Shown: positions 1-8,360, numbered from the stretch's first letter. The stretch is DNA of 9,870 nucleotides from Verrucomicrobiota bacterium (GCA_018969165.1 JAGWYX010000073.1:1-9870), one strand, 5' to 3'. The notes: a model not told the origin generated them from the letters alone. Program-made: numbers and translations.

Positions 1-986
1 TCTTTCGCATCGACCATTACCTGGGCAAGGAAACGGTCCAGAACATCCTCATGTTCCGGTTCTCCAACGCGATCTTCGAGCAGCTTTGGACGCGCAACTC
101 GGTCGATTACGTCCAGATCACCGTGAGCGAGAAGCTGGGAGTCGGCGGGCGCGGCGGCTATTACGAGGAGGCCGGCGCCTTGCGCGACATGGTGCAGAAC
201 CACCTCCTCCAGGTCCTGGCGCTGGCCACGATGGAACCGCCGGTGTCCCTCGAAGCCGAATCGATCCGCGATGAAAAAGTCAAACTCCTGAAGTCCATCC
301 GCCCGATCCTGCCGGCGCAGATTTCGCGCTGCGGCGTGCGCGGCCAATACGTCGCCGGCCTGATCGACGGCCAGCCGCGGCCGGCCTATCGCCAGGAGCC
401 CAAAGTCAAACCCGACTCGAACACCGAGACCTTCGTCGCCCTGAAACTCTTCATCGACAACTGGCGCTGGGCCGGCGTCCCGTTCTATTTGCGCACGGGC
501 AAGAATCTGCCGCTGAGCGCCAGCGAGGTGCGGGTCGAGTTCCGCCGGCCGCCCAATGTGCTGTTCGCCGCCCAGTGCGGGCCGAAGCTGGACGCCAACG
601 CGATCATGCTGCGGCTCCAACCCAACGAGGGCATTTACCTCCGATTCAACGGCAAAATCCCCGGCGCCAGCGCCCAGATTCGGCCCGTGCGCATGCATTT
701 CAGCTACGGGGCCGAGTTCGGCGCCTACACTCCCGAGGCCTACGAGCGATTGCTACTCGAAGCCGTCGCCGGCGACGCGACGCTCTTCATCCGCCGCGAC
801 GAGGTCGAAACGGCCTGGGGCATTGTCGATCCCATCCGCGAGGCGTGGGCGGGTACGCCGCTGAACGAGCGCGAGTTTTACGCGGCGGGGACGTGGGGAC
901 CGGCGGCATCGGACGAGTTGCTGGCGTCGTTGGGCCAGGTCTGGCGCAATCCCCAACCCATCACCGAACCGGCCGCCAACGGCTGA
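1..986 (+). CDS. zwf: Glucose-6-phosphate 1-dehydrogenase, C-terminal two thirds (5' end outside window)
   Basis: Oxidises glucose 6-phosphate to 6-phosphogluconolactone with reduction of NADP+, the first step of the oxidative pentose phosphate pathway, in the cytosol. The first complete codon is at position 3, and 327 residues are visible before the TGA at 984-986. The family is usually about 500 residues, so the Rossmann coenzyme domain is missing at the left edge. Reading begins in the substrate signature RIDHYLGKE (His at 15-17, Lys at 27-29), followed by VQNILMFRFSN. The catalytic-base histidine lies in MVQNHLLQ (codon 201-203). The substrate-binding lysine lies in YLRTGKNL (codon 501-503). 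An ATG at 51 falls inside the conserved core and is not the start. The frame is intact to the stop. The partner genes gnd and pgl are not seen downstream; the next 643 bases are non-coding. The family call is firm; the NADP+ preference is family knowledge. Confidence 0.96.
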   Translation, partial: FRIDHYLGKETVQNILMFRFSNAIFEQLWTRNSVDYVQITVSEKLGVGGRGGYYEEAGALRDMVQNHLLQVLALATMEPPVSLEAESIRDEKVKLLKSIRPILPAQISRCGVRGQYVAGLIDGQPRPAYRQEPKVKPDSNTETFVALKLFIDNWRWAGVPFYLRTGKNLPLSASEVRVEFRRPPNVLFAAQCGPKLDANAIMLRLQPNEGIYLRFNGKIPGASAQIRPVRMHFSYGAEFGAYTPEAYERLLLEAVAGDATLFIRRDEVETAWGIVDPIREAWAGTPLNEREFYAAGTWGPAASDELLASLGQVWRNPQPITEPAANG

Positions 987-1038
987 TGCGCTTCCCTGAA
1001 GCGTCGGTCGGGCTGGGTGACCGCGCCCCGTGGCGCCC

Positions 1039-1061
1039 GTAGTCGCAGGCTTCAGCCTGCG
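1039..1061 (+). repeat. GTAG-headed REP-like hairpin, unit 1
   Basis: GTAG (1039-1042) and one T are followed by a perfect 7-bp stem CGCAGGC (1044-1050), a TTCA loop and GCCTGCG (1055-1061). The stem and loop recur identically at 5320-5337, where the head is GTAGC. A GTAG head 5' to a short hairpin is the known hallmark of REP elements handled by RAYT (Y1-type) transposases. That an enzyme of this class moved it is inference. Confidence 0.75.
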
Positions 1062-1078
1062 TCCGCCTCGACTCCGTG

Positions 1079-1119
1079 CCCAAGCCGCCGCTCGGTTTTA
1101 CCTTGCGCTGCGGCTTGGG
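1079..1119. repeat. Perfect 10-bp inverted repeat
   Basis: CCCAAGCCGC (1079-1088) pairs with GCGGCTTGGG (1110-1119) across a 21-nt loop. The octamer CAAGCCGC inside it recurs at 1121-1128 and at 5351-5358. In both intergenic regions it follows a GTAG hairpin, by 19 nt here and 13 nt there, so it may be the tail of a longer composite repeat. No T-tract follows, so a terminator role for zwf is not supported. Confidence 0.6.
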
Positions 1120-1195
1120 ACAAGCCGCGGTCGTGCGCGCCCAGTTCACGGTCTCGACGCATGCGCCATCAACAAGGGAGGCTCTTCGAGTACCG

Positions 1196-1266
1196 GGTAG
1201 CAGCGGACGTCAGTCCGCTCCATCTGATCGCCAAAGAATTGGAGCCGACTCACGTCGGCTGCTACC
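1196..1266. repeat. Inverted pair of GTAG-headed hairpins (units 2 and 3), BIME-like
   Basis: Unit 2, plus strand 1197-1219, is GTAGC then AGCGGAC, loop GTCA, GTCCGCT. Unit 3, minus strand 1265-1243, is GTAGC then AGCCGAC, loop GTGA, GTCGGCT. The two stems differ by a compensated G-C to C-G pair. The heads also pair with each other: GGTAGCAGC (1196-1204) is the reverse complement of GCTGCTACC (1258-1266). The whole 71-bp block could therefore fold as a cruciform or a three-way junction. The layout matches bacterial interspersed mosaic elements (paired REPs); the origin is inferred. Confidence 0.75.
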
Positions 1267-1283
1267 GGGCAAGGAAGGCCGCC

Positions 1284-1344
1284 CTCCCCGGCCCTCACCT
1301 CCGCTGGCAGCGGAAGAGAGGGTGCCCGCAGGGCGGGAGCGGAG
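1284..1344 (-). repeat. Two-hairpin intergenic repeat, homologous to a copy inside the aas fusion gene
   Basis: Read on the minus strand, this 61-bp segment matches 4015-4075 of the plus strand without gaps at 53 of 61 positions by hand alignment. Both copies keep two hairpins. Here they are CCCGC-AGG-GCGGG (1325-1337) and TCCGCT-GGC-AGCGGA (1300-1314). Similarity extends 7 bases further at one side (GAGGCCC on the minus strand, 1351-1345). No enzyme-coding capacity is seen, so this is a non-autonomous repeat of unknown mechanism. Confidence 0.8.
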
Positions 1345-1404
1345 GGGCCTCGGTGCAGGGGCCCATTGCCTGCGCCACCGCGAATGGAGGCTCCCCATGA
1401 ACCT

Positions 1405-1455
1405 GGTAGGGCGGCGCTGCCGCACCGGCTGGCCGAGCGGCAGCTCGGCCCTACC
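1405..1455. repeat. Inverted pair of GTAG-headed hairpins (units 4 and 5)
   Basis: Unit 4, plus strand 1406-1428, is GTAGG then GCGGCGC, loop TGCC, GCACCGG; its 3' arm has two mismatches. Unit 5, minus strand 1454-1432, is GTAGG then GCCGAGC, loop TGCC, GCTCGGC, which pairs perfectly. The heads pair as GGTAGGGC (1405-1412) with GCCCTACC (1448-1455). A further inverted repeat encloses them, CATGAACC (1396-1403) with GGTTCATG (1463-1470). The architecture is the same as the pair at 1196-1266 but with different stem sequences. Confidence 0.7.
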
Positions 1456-1562
1456 GTGGAGCGGTTCATGCGAAGGTGGCCGAGGACGGAATCGGGACTG
1501 ACCAACCTGCGACGGCCAACCGGGAGCCCAAACTCGGGCCGGTGCACCAGTCGTAACCGGGC

Positions 1563-1590
1563 TTGAGTTTTAAGGCGGCGGGAATACACT
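1563..1590 (+). promoter_or_regulatory. Candidate sigma-70-type promoter for the aas fusion
   Basis: TTGAGT (1563-1568) and TACACT (1585-1590) are separated by 16 bp and lie about 40 bp before the ATG at 1630. The surrounding segment is less GC-rich than the rest of the gap. The match is imperfect and no transcription data exist. It is offered because the gene is separated from zwf by repeats and probably needs its own promoter. Confidence 0.3.
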
Positions 1591-1629
1591 CGGCACCCGG
1601 ATCACCCACAAACTCCAGCCTCGCCTTGT

Positions 1630-4600
1630 ATGAACGCGACCGGCGCGGTTAACCGCCCCGTCCCCTCGGCGCCCCCGGCGGCGGGCGCCTGGCAACGCGG
1701 CTTCTGGAGCCTGATCGTGACCCAGTTCCAAGGAGCCTTCAGCGACAACTTGCTCCGTTACCTGGTCAGTTACCTGGTCCTGGGGATGGGGCTGTCGCGC
1801 GCGAGCCGGGACGCGCTGGTGCCGATCATTGGCGCTTTGTTCGCCTTGCCGTTCATCCTGTTCTCGATGGCGGGGGGTTACCTGGCGGATCGCTACAGCA
1901 AGCGCACCGTTTGCATCGGCGTCAAGTTCCTCGAACTCTTTATCATGCTCTTCACCCTGGTCGGGTTGACGCTGAACCACCTCGAGCTGGAGTTGGCGTC
2001 GATCTTCCTGATGGGGGTCCACAGCGCGATTTTCGGGCCGTCCAAATATGGGTTGCTGCCCGAAATCCTGGCCGAGCACCGTTTGTCGTGGGGTAACGGA
2101 ATTCTCGAACTCGGCACGTTCCTGGCCATCACCATCGGGCCCACCGTCGGGGGCCTCTTTTCCGACCTGTTTCGCGGGCGGCAATACTGGTCGGGGCTGA
2201 TCCTAATGGGATTGGCGCTGGTGGGCTTGGCGACGAGCCAGGGCATCACGCGCGTGCCGCCGGCCGATCCGGCCAAGCGGTTCCAGCCCAATTTCACGGT
2301 CGAGCTGCTGCGCCAGCTCCGGTCGATTCGCCGGGACCGGGTGCTGTGGCTGGCGTTGGTGGGCAACACCTATTTTTTCCTCCTGGGGGCGCTGGTTCAG
2401 TTCAACATCCTGCTTTACGGCAAGGACGTGCTGCATCTGAGCGACACGCACAGCAGCTACCTCCAGGCCGCGGTCGCCATCGGGATCGGCACCGGGAGCC
2501 TGGCAGCCGGTTACCTGTCCGGCGGCAAGATCGAGTACGGCCTGGTCCCACTCGGGGCCCTGGGCATGACCGGCTTCGGCGCCGCCCTCGGCCTGCCCGG
2601 CCTGACGGTGAGCGCCTTCGCGGTGTACCTGGCCTTGCTCGGGTTCTTCGGCGGATTCTTCATCGTGCCGCTGTCGGCCCTGTTGCAGCACCGGCCGGAG
2701 AAGGCCAACAAAGGCAGCGTGCTGGCGGCCGCCAACCTGTTGTCGTTTGTCGGCGTGTTCCTCGCCTCGGGCCTGCTTTACCTGATGGCCACGGTGGCGC
2801 GCCTGACTCCGTCGCAGGTCTTCCTGGCCAGCGCCATCTTCACCCTGGCGGGGACAGCCTACACGCTCTGGTTGTTGCCCGACGCGGTATTGCGCCTGGT
2901 CCTGTGGGGGCTGACACACTCGATCTACCGCATCCGGACCAGTGGCCGGGAGCATATCCCGGCCAAAGGCGGGGCGCTCTTCGTGGCCAACCACCTCTCG
3001 CTCATCGATGCCTTGTTGCTGCAAGTCTCCACGGATCGGCCGATCCGGTTCATCATGTACAAAGGCATGTACGAAAGGCCCTGGATCAAACCGTTTGCCC
3101 GCATCCTGCGCGTCATCCCGATCTCCTCGCAATTCCGGCCGCGCGAGATGATCGCCGCCCTGCGCACCGCGCACGACGCGATCCTCAACGGCGAAGTCGT
3201 CTGCGTCTTCGCCGAAGGCCAGATCACGCGGATCGGGCAGATGCTCCCGTTCCGGCGCGGGTTCGAGCGGATCATGAAGGAGGTGCAGGCGCCGATCATC
3301 CCGGTCGGGCTCGACGGGGTGTGGGGCAGCATTTTCAGCTTCGAGCAGGGGCGCTTCTACTGGAAGTTACCGCGGCGAATTCCCTACCTGGTGGCCATCC
3401 ATTTCGGCGCGCCGATGCCGCCGACCTCGACGCCGGTCGCGGTGCGCGAGGTGGTGCAAGGCCTGCTCACCGACGCCTGGCCGCAGCGCCAGGGGCGCAT
3501 GCTCCCGCTGCACCGCGGTTTCGTGCAGACGGCGCGGCTGTTCCCGCTCCGTTTTGCCATGGCGGACGCCACGACGCCCGGGCTGCGGTTCGGCGCGGCG
3601 CTCACGCGCACGGTGTGGCTGGCGTTGCGACTCCAGCCGGTGTGGCGGGACCAGTCCATGGTCGGTATCCTGCTGCCGCCTTCGGTCCCCGCCGCACTGG
3701 TCAACTTCGCCGCGCTGTTGTCGGGTAAAATCCCGGTCAACCTCAATTACACCGTGTCGGCGGAAACGCTCGCCGCGTGTGTGCGCCAGTGCGAAATCCG
3801 GACGGTGGTCACGTCGCGGGCGTTCTTGCAGAGATTGGCGATCCAGCCCCCCTGCCCCGCCGTGCCACTCGAGGATTTGGTCCGCAACCGCGGTCTTGCC
3901 GGTACGTTGCGAGCGCTCCTGATCGCCTGGACCTTGCCCGTCGCGTGGCTTGAGCGAGTCCTGCGCGGTCCCCGGGCCTCGAACGCCTCGGAGCGCGACA
4001 TTGAGGCCCGGCGCCTCCTCTCCCGCCCCGCGGGCACCTCCGCCTCCGCTGGCAGCGGAGGTGAGGACCGGGGAGTGGAGGCGCCGTTCGATGCCAAGCT
4101 CGAGGCGCGTCGCAAAACGACCGCCCTTGATGCCGTCGCCACGGTCATCTTCTCCAGCGGCAGCACCGGCGACCCCAAGGGCGTGGTGCTGAGCCATTAC
4201 AACATCGCCTCCAACCTTGAGCAACTCGGCCAGACTTTCGGCCTCCGCCCGCGCGACCGGTTCCTGGGTGTCCTGCCATTCTTCCACTCATTCGGGTTCA
4301 CGGCGACGCTGTGCCTGCCGGGGGTGCTGGGCGTCGGCGTCGTGTACCATGCGAATCCGCTCGACGCCAAGACGATCGGCCAACTGGTGCGGCGGCACGC
4401 GATCACGTTCCTGCTGGCGACGCCGACCTTTCTGCGACTCTACCTGCGCGGCTGCGAACCGGAGGACTTCGGCAGCCTGCAGTTCGTCATGGCGGGGGCC
4501 GAGAAATTGCCCGAGCGCGTCGCCGCCGCGTTCGAGGAGCAGTTCGGCATTCGGCCGCTCGAGGGCTACGGGTGCACGGAATGCTCGCCGGCGGTGGCGG

Positions 4601-5229
4601 TGAACACGCGCGATTTTCGCGCCGCCGGCTTCCGCCAGGTGGGCACCAAGCGCGGCAGCATCGGGCATCCGCTGCCCGGCGTCAGCGTGCGCATCGTGGA
4701 TCCGGAGACATGGCAGCCGCGGCCCTTGGAGCAGCCGGGCCTGTTGCTGGTCCGCGGCCCCAACGTGATGCAGGGTTACCTGGGCCGCCCCACGCAGACC
4801 GCCGAGGTCATGCGCGACGGCTGGTATGTCACCGGCGACATCGCCGCGCTCGACGCCGACGGGTTTCTCCACATCACCGATCGCCTCAGCCGCTTCAGCA
4901 AGATCGGCGGCGAAATGGTGCCGCACCTCAAGGTCGAGGAAGAATTGCACGAACTGGTCGGAGCCACTGCGCCGACCTTTGCCGTGACCGGCGTACCGGA
5001 CGAGCGGAAAGGCGAACGCCTGGTGGTCCTGCACACCCTCGACGCGGGGCCGCTCCAGGCGTGCCTCGACCGATTGGCCCAGGCGGGTCTGCCAAACCTT
5101 TGGGTGCCGCGCCCGGGCGATTTCCATCGCGTCGAGGCCCTGCCGTATCTGGGGACGGGCAAGCTGGACCTGCGGAAGATTCGGGAGCTGGCCCTGCGGG
5201 CCTCGGCCGTCGCAAAGGCGGGTGCCTGA
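1630..5229 (+). CDS. aas: Trimodular lysophospholipid transporter / 2-acyl-glycerophospholipid acyltransferase / acyl-ACP synthetase (LplT-Aas fusion)
   Basis: A 1199-residue inner-membrane protein combining functions that E. coli splits between LplT and Aas: flipping lysophospholipid inward, activating a fatty acid with ATP, and reacylating the lipid. Residues about 15-415 are a hydrophobic MFS domain with FQGAFSDN near the N-terminus and the loop signature LADRYSKR (D87, R88). Residues about 425-625 are a PlsC acyltransferase with NHLSLID (H455, D460), FAEGQ (E529, G530) and PIIPVGLDG. Residues about 630-1199 are an AMP-forming ligase with SSGSTGDPKG (842-851), YGCTE (980-984), TGD (D1070) and the C-terminal lysine in GTGKLD (K1178). 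All key residues are intact. The ATG at 1630 has no Shine-Dalgarno sequence but places the MFS start as expected. Residues 796-816 come from an intergenic-type repeat. Such three-domain proteins are a known family; the substrates are inferred. Confidence 0.93.
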   Translation: MNATGAVNRPVPSAPPAAGAWQRGFWSLIVTQFQGAFSDNLLRYLVSYLVLGMGLSRASRDALVPIIGALFALPFILFSMAGGYLADRYSKRTVCIGVKFLELFIMLFTLVGLTLNHLELELASIFLMGVHSAIFGPSKYGLLPEILAEHRLSWGNGILELGTFLAITIGPTVGGLFSDLFRGRQYWSGLILMGLALVGLATSQGITRVPPADPAKRFQPNFTVELLRQLRSIRRDRVLWLALVGNTYFFLLGALVQFNILLYGKDVLHLSDTHSSYLQAAVAIGIGTGSLAAGYLSGGKIEYGLVPLGALGMTGFGAALGLPGLTVSAFAVYLALLGFFGGFFIVPLSALLQHRPEKANKGSVLAAANLLSFVGVFLASGLLYLMATVARLTPSQVFLASAIFTLAGTAYTLWLLPDAVLRLVLWGLTHSIYRIRTSGREHIPAKGGALFVANHLSLIDALLLQVSTDRPIRFIMYKGMYERPWIKPFARILRVIPISSQFRPREMIAALRTAHDAILNGEVVCVFAEGQITRIGQMLPFRRGFERIMKEVQAPIIPVGLDGVWGSIFSFEQGRFYWKLPRRIPYLVAIHFGAPMPPTSTPVAVREVVQGLLTDAWPQRQGRMLPLHRGFVQTARLFPLRFAMADATTPGLRFGAALTRTVWLALRLQPVWRDQSMVGILLPPSVPAALVNFAALLSGKIPVNLNYTVSAETLAACVRQCEIRTVVTSRAFLQRLAIQPPCPAVPLEDLVRNRGLAGTLRALLIAWTLPVAWLERVLRGPRASNASERDIEARRLLSRPAGTSASAGSGGEDRGVEAPFDAKLEARRKTTALDAVATVIFSSGSTGDPKGVVLSHYNIASNLEQLGQTFGLRPRDRFLGVLPFFHSFGFTATLCLPGVLGVGVVYHANPLDAKTIGQLVRRHAITFLLATPTFLRLYLRGCEPEDFGSLQFVMAGAEKLPERVAAAFEEQFGIRPLEGYGCTECSPAVAVNTRDFRAAGFRQVGTKRGSIGHPLPGVSVRIVDPETWQPRPLEQPGLLLVRGPNVMQGYLGRPTQTAEVMRDGWYVTGDIAALDADGFLHITDRLSRFSKIGGEMVPHLKVEEELHELVGATAPTFAVTGVPDERKGERLVVLHTLDAGPLQACLDRLAQAGLPNLWVPRPGDFHRVEALPYLGTGKLDLRKIRELALRASAVAKAGA
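4015..4075 (+). repeat. Intragenic copy of the two-hairpin repeat, read in frame within aas
   Basis: This segment matches the minus strand of 1284-1344 at 53 of 61 positions without gaps and keeps both hairpins: CCCGC-CCC-GCGGG (4022-4034) and CCTCCGCT-GGC-AGCGGAGG (4043-4061). It is translated as LLSRPAGTSASAGSGGEDRG, a Gly/Ser/Ala-rich stretch (residues 796 on) about 25 residues before the ATP-binding motif. The 7-base GAGGCCC flank shared with the intergenic copy lies at 4003-4009, followed by 5 extra bases. It disrupts no conserved motif and preserves the frame. Confidence 0.8.
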
Positions 5230-5282
5230 TTCTGAAACTCGACAGCGATGTTCGCCAACGCGGGGAACCCTACACCACACGG

Positions 5283-5305
5283 CTAGGGCGGCGCCCCCGC
5301 GCCGC
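5283..5305 (+). repeat. REP-like hairpin, unit 6 (degenerate CTAG head)
   Basis: CTAGG (5283-5287) is followed by GCGGCGC, loop CCCC and GCGCCGC (5299-5305), a perfect 7-bp stem. The stem arm is the same as in unit 4 (1411-1417), but here the 3' arm pairs fully and the head begins with C instead of G. It lies 53 bp after the aas stop in the gap between convergent genes, a common site for REPs. It could also act as a transcription barrier, though no T-tract follows. Confidence 0.6.
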
Positions 5306-5314
5306 CGCGCATTT

Positions 5315-5337
5315 GTAGCCGCAGGCTTCAGCCTGCG
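5315..5337 (+). repeat. GTAG-headed REP-like hairpin, unit 7
   Basis: GTAGC (5315-5319) is followed by CGCAGGC, loop TTCA and GCCTGCG (5331-5337), identical to unit 1 in stem and loop. CAAGCCGC follows at 5351-5358, echoing the downstream neighbour of unit 1. It is in direct tandem with unit 6, 9 bp apart, in the aas/ilvD convergent gap. Confidence 0.75.
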
Positions 5338-5456
5338 TTCTCTCTCCCGCCAAGCCGCGCCGCGGTTCGGCCCTCACCAGGTGAATCCGGAACCCCTTTC
5401 GCAAGGTGCATGAAATCGGGTCATGAACCGGATTGGGCCTGGGCTGGCGCGCCGGC

Positions 5457-7181
<1,725 letters not shown>

Positions 7182-7292
7182 CGGCGCAAATGCATTCTCA
7201 GCGAGCGCGGCGCGCGTGGAGCCCTCGAGGGGCAAGACAAGGTCAGCGAACCGGACGCTTCGGCTTGACTCGATCACAACTGGTTTTCGAAT

Positions 7293-7895
7293 TCAAGCGC
7301 AACTGCCCAACGGGATGGCCGCCAGGCAGTGGTGCGCCGCTCCGGCAGCAGACAGCTCGCTGCGCATCAAGTCCAGTCGCCTGACCTCCCACGCGCCGAG
7401 CGCGGCAATCCCCGCCAAACGCACTTGCTCGCCCACCCGCCGGGCCTCCCGCCGATCCGCGGTGCGCACCCGGCCGATCGTCAGGTGCGGCGAGAAGGCC
7501 CGCTCCTCGGCGTGGTCGCCGAATCCCGCCGTCGCCCGTTCCACCGCCTGCTGCAACTGCCGCAGTGGTTCCAAGTCCCCGCCGACGCCGACCCAGAGAA
7601 TCCGGGGCCGGTCCAGGTTGGGGAATCCACCGGCGGAGTCGGCCCGCAATCCGAATCCGCCTGCGCCACGACCCACCTCGATCAAAACCGACTCGAGCTC
7701 GCCGATCCGTGGCGTCGGCACGTCCCCAAGAAATTTCAGGGTGAGATGGAGCTGGTCCCGCGGGGTCCACCGAACCGCCTCCGCTCGGCACGCGGCGGCC
7801 AGGGTCCGCTGGATACTTTGGAGCGCGGCGGCGACTGGCTCCGGCAGCGGCACCGCCACGAACACGCGCATCGCGGCAGGCGGGGCGGCGCTCAT
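7293..7895 (-). CDS. thpR: RNA 2',3'-cyclic phosphodiesterase (2'-5' RNA ligase family)
   Basis: A 200-residue member of the 2H phosphoesterase superfamily. Family enzymes open 2',3'-cyclic phosphates on RNA to 2'-phosphate ends, and historically were assayed as 2'-5' RNA ligases. The two catalytic HxTx motifs are present, HLTLKFLG (H50, T52) and HLTIGR (H137, T139). The N-terminus MRVFVAVPLP, the central RPRILWVGV and the C-terminal LMRSELS are typical of the family, and the length is normal. The start at 7895 overlaps the stop of the upstream coiled-coil gene as ATGA, which argues for translational coupling. A second in-frame ATG at 7871 is nearer the conserved core and is the alternative start. 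The physiological RNA substrate is unknown. Confidence 0.92.
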   Translation of the reverse strand: MSAAPPAAMRVFVAVPLPEPVAAALQSIQRTLAAACRAEAVRWTPRDQLHLTLKFLGDVPTPRIGELESVLIEVGRGAGGFGLRADSAGGFPNLDRPRILWVGVGGDLEPLRQLQQAVERATAGFGDHAEERAFSPHLTIGRVRTADRREARRVGEQVRLAGIAALGAWEVRRLDLMRSELSAAGAAHHCLAAIPLGSCA

Positions 7896-8182
7896 CCCGC
7901 CCCGCTGGTCGCGTGGCGGACCTGGTCCTTCTTGGCCTCGAGTTCCGCCTGGAGGGACCGCCGGGAATCGGCCAGTTGTTTCTGCAACTGGTCGATCGCC
8001 TCGAAATCCTCGCGCGCGGACGCCTCGGCCAGTTGGCCTTTGATGAACAGCTCGCGCTCGGCGATCTTGGCGGCATACACCGAATCCAGTTCCGCGAGCT
8101 GCTTTTTCTGTTCGTCGGTCAGGCGGGCGGGCGGGGCCGTCTTGCTCAGCCGTTCCATGGCCAGTTCGTAGGCTGTTTTCAT
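7892..8182 (-). CDS. Small charged coiled-coil protein, conserved hypothetical
   Basis: A 96-residue soluble protein beginning MKTAYELAMERLSK, then a Lys/Glu/Gln/Ala-rich helical stretch (about residues 21-90) with heptad-like leucine spacing and no signal peptide or membrane segment. The part around EASAREDFEAIDQLQKQL resembles a UVR-type helical hairpin, but weakly. I recall similar proteins in Verrucomicrobiota but cannot confirm that here. The ATG at 8182 is chosen because the helical, non-arginine-rich sequence begins there; the frame upstream looks like non-coding GC-rich DNA. Its TGA overlaps the thpR ATG (ATGA), so the two are probably co-translated. Function unknown; the coupling suggests an RNA-related or structural partner role, which is only inference. 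The 178-bp divergent gap to cbiX presumably holds its promoter; a lone TTGACT is seen at 8284-8279 (minus) without a good -10. Confidence 0.75.
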   Translation of the reverse strand: MKTAYELAMERLSKTAPPARLTDEQKKQLAELDSVYAAKIAERELFIKGQLAEASAREDFEAIDQLQKQLADSRRSLQAELEAKKDQVRHATSGAG

Positions 8183-8360
8183 CGTCGATTTCGCGTCGGT
8201 CGTCGGGGTGCAGCCGGGTGACGGCATCCGCGGCCGCCCTCGGCTGACTCTTCTGAACCTCAAAGGTCTTGGCCCGCAAGTCAAGTCGTCATCCGGTCCG
8301 AAGCAAGGTTCGTCCCCACGGTTGGGGCGGGCTTGCGCCGCCTGCGCCGGTGCGCTACCC

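Larger units (their letters stand above)
987..1629. other. Repeat-rich intergenic region between zwf and the aas fusion
   Basis: No credible gene is seen in these 643 bases. The open frames on both strands have arginine-, proline- and serine-rich translations that simply read through the repeats. The region holds, left to right: one single GTAG-headed hairpin, a 10-bp inverted repeat, an inverted pair of GTAG hairpins, a two-hairpin repeat on the minus strand, a second inverted pair of GTAG hairpins, and about 150 bases with a candidate promoter just before the aas fusion. Confidence 0.8.

Noticed and set aside
1023..1036. Short hairpin GCGCC-CCGT-GGCGC as zwf terminator
   Set aside because: Only a 5-bp stem and no T-tract; too common at this base composition.
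1039..1454. CRISPR array
   Set aside because: The repeats differ in stem sequence, occur in both orientations, and have irregular spacing; there are no unique equal-length spacers.
1146..1589. Possible small protein on the minus strand in the zwf-aas gap
   Set aside because: It is a translation of the palindromic repeats; the sequence constraint is on hairpin pairing and not on codons.
2203..3174. Long antisense open frame inside the aas fusion
   Set aside because: The translation is arginine/glutamine/glycine-rich with no recognisable motif, opposite a gene with fully conserved domains; long antisense frames are expected at this GC content.
2346..3728. Plus-strand 460-codon frame overlapping aas in another phase
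   Set aside because: Low-complexity Arg/Pro/Ala sequence; the overlapping aas frame carries all recognisable domains.
4288..5280. Another long antisense open frame (with a similar one at 3367-4287)
   Set aside because: It mirrors the codons of the AMP-ligase domain and has no independent family resemblance.
7182..7277. N-terminal extension of ilvD from a GTG at 7277
   Set aside because: The extra 32 residues look unlike IlvD N-termini, and the ATG at 7181 already gives a normal family length.
8208..8360. N-terminal extension of cbiX
   Set aside because: Arg/Gly-rich non-conserved translation before the ATG that directly precedes the conserved core.
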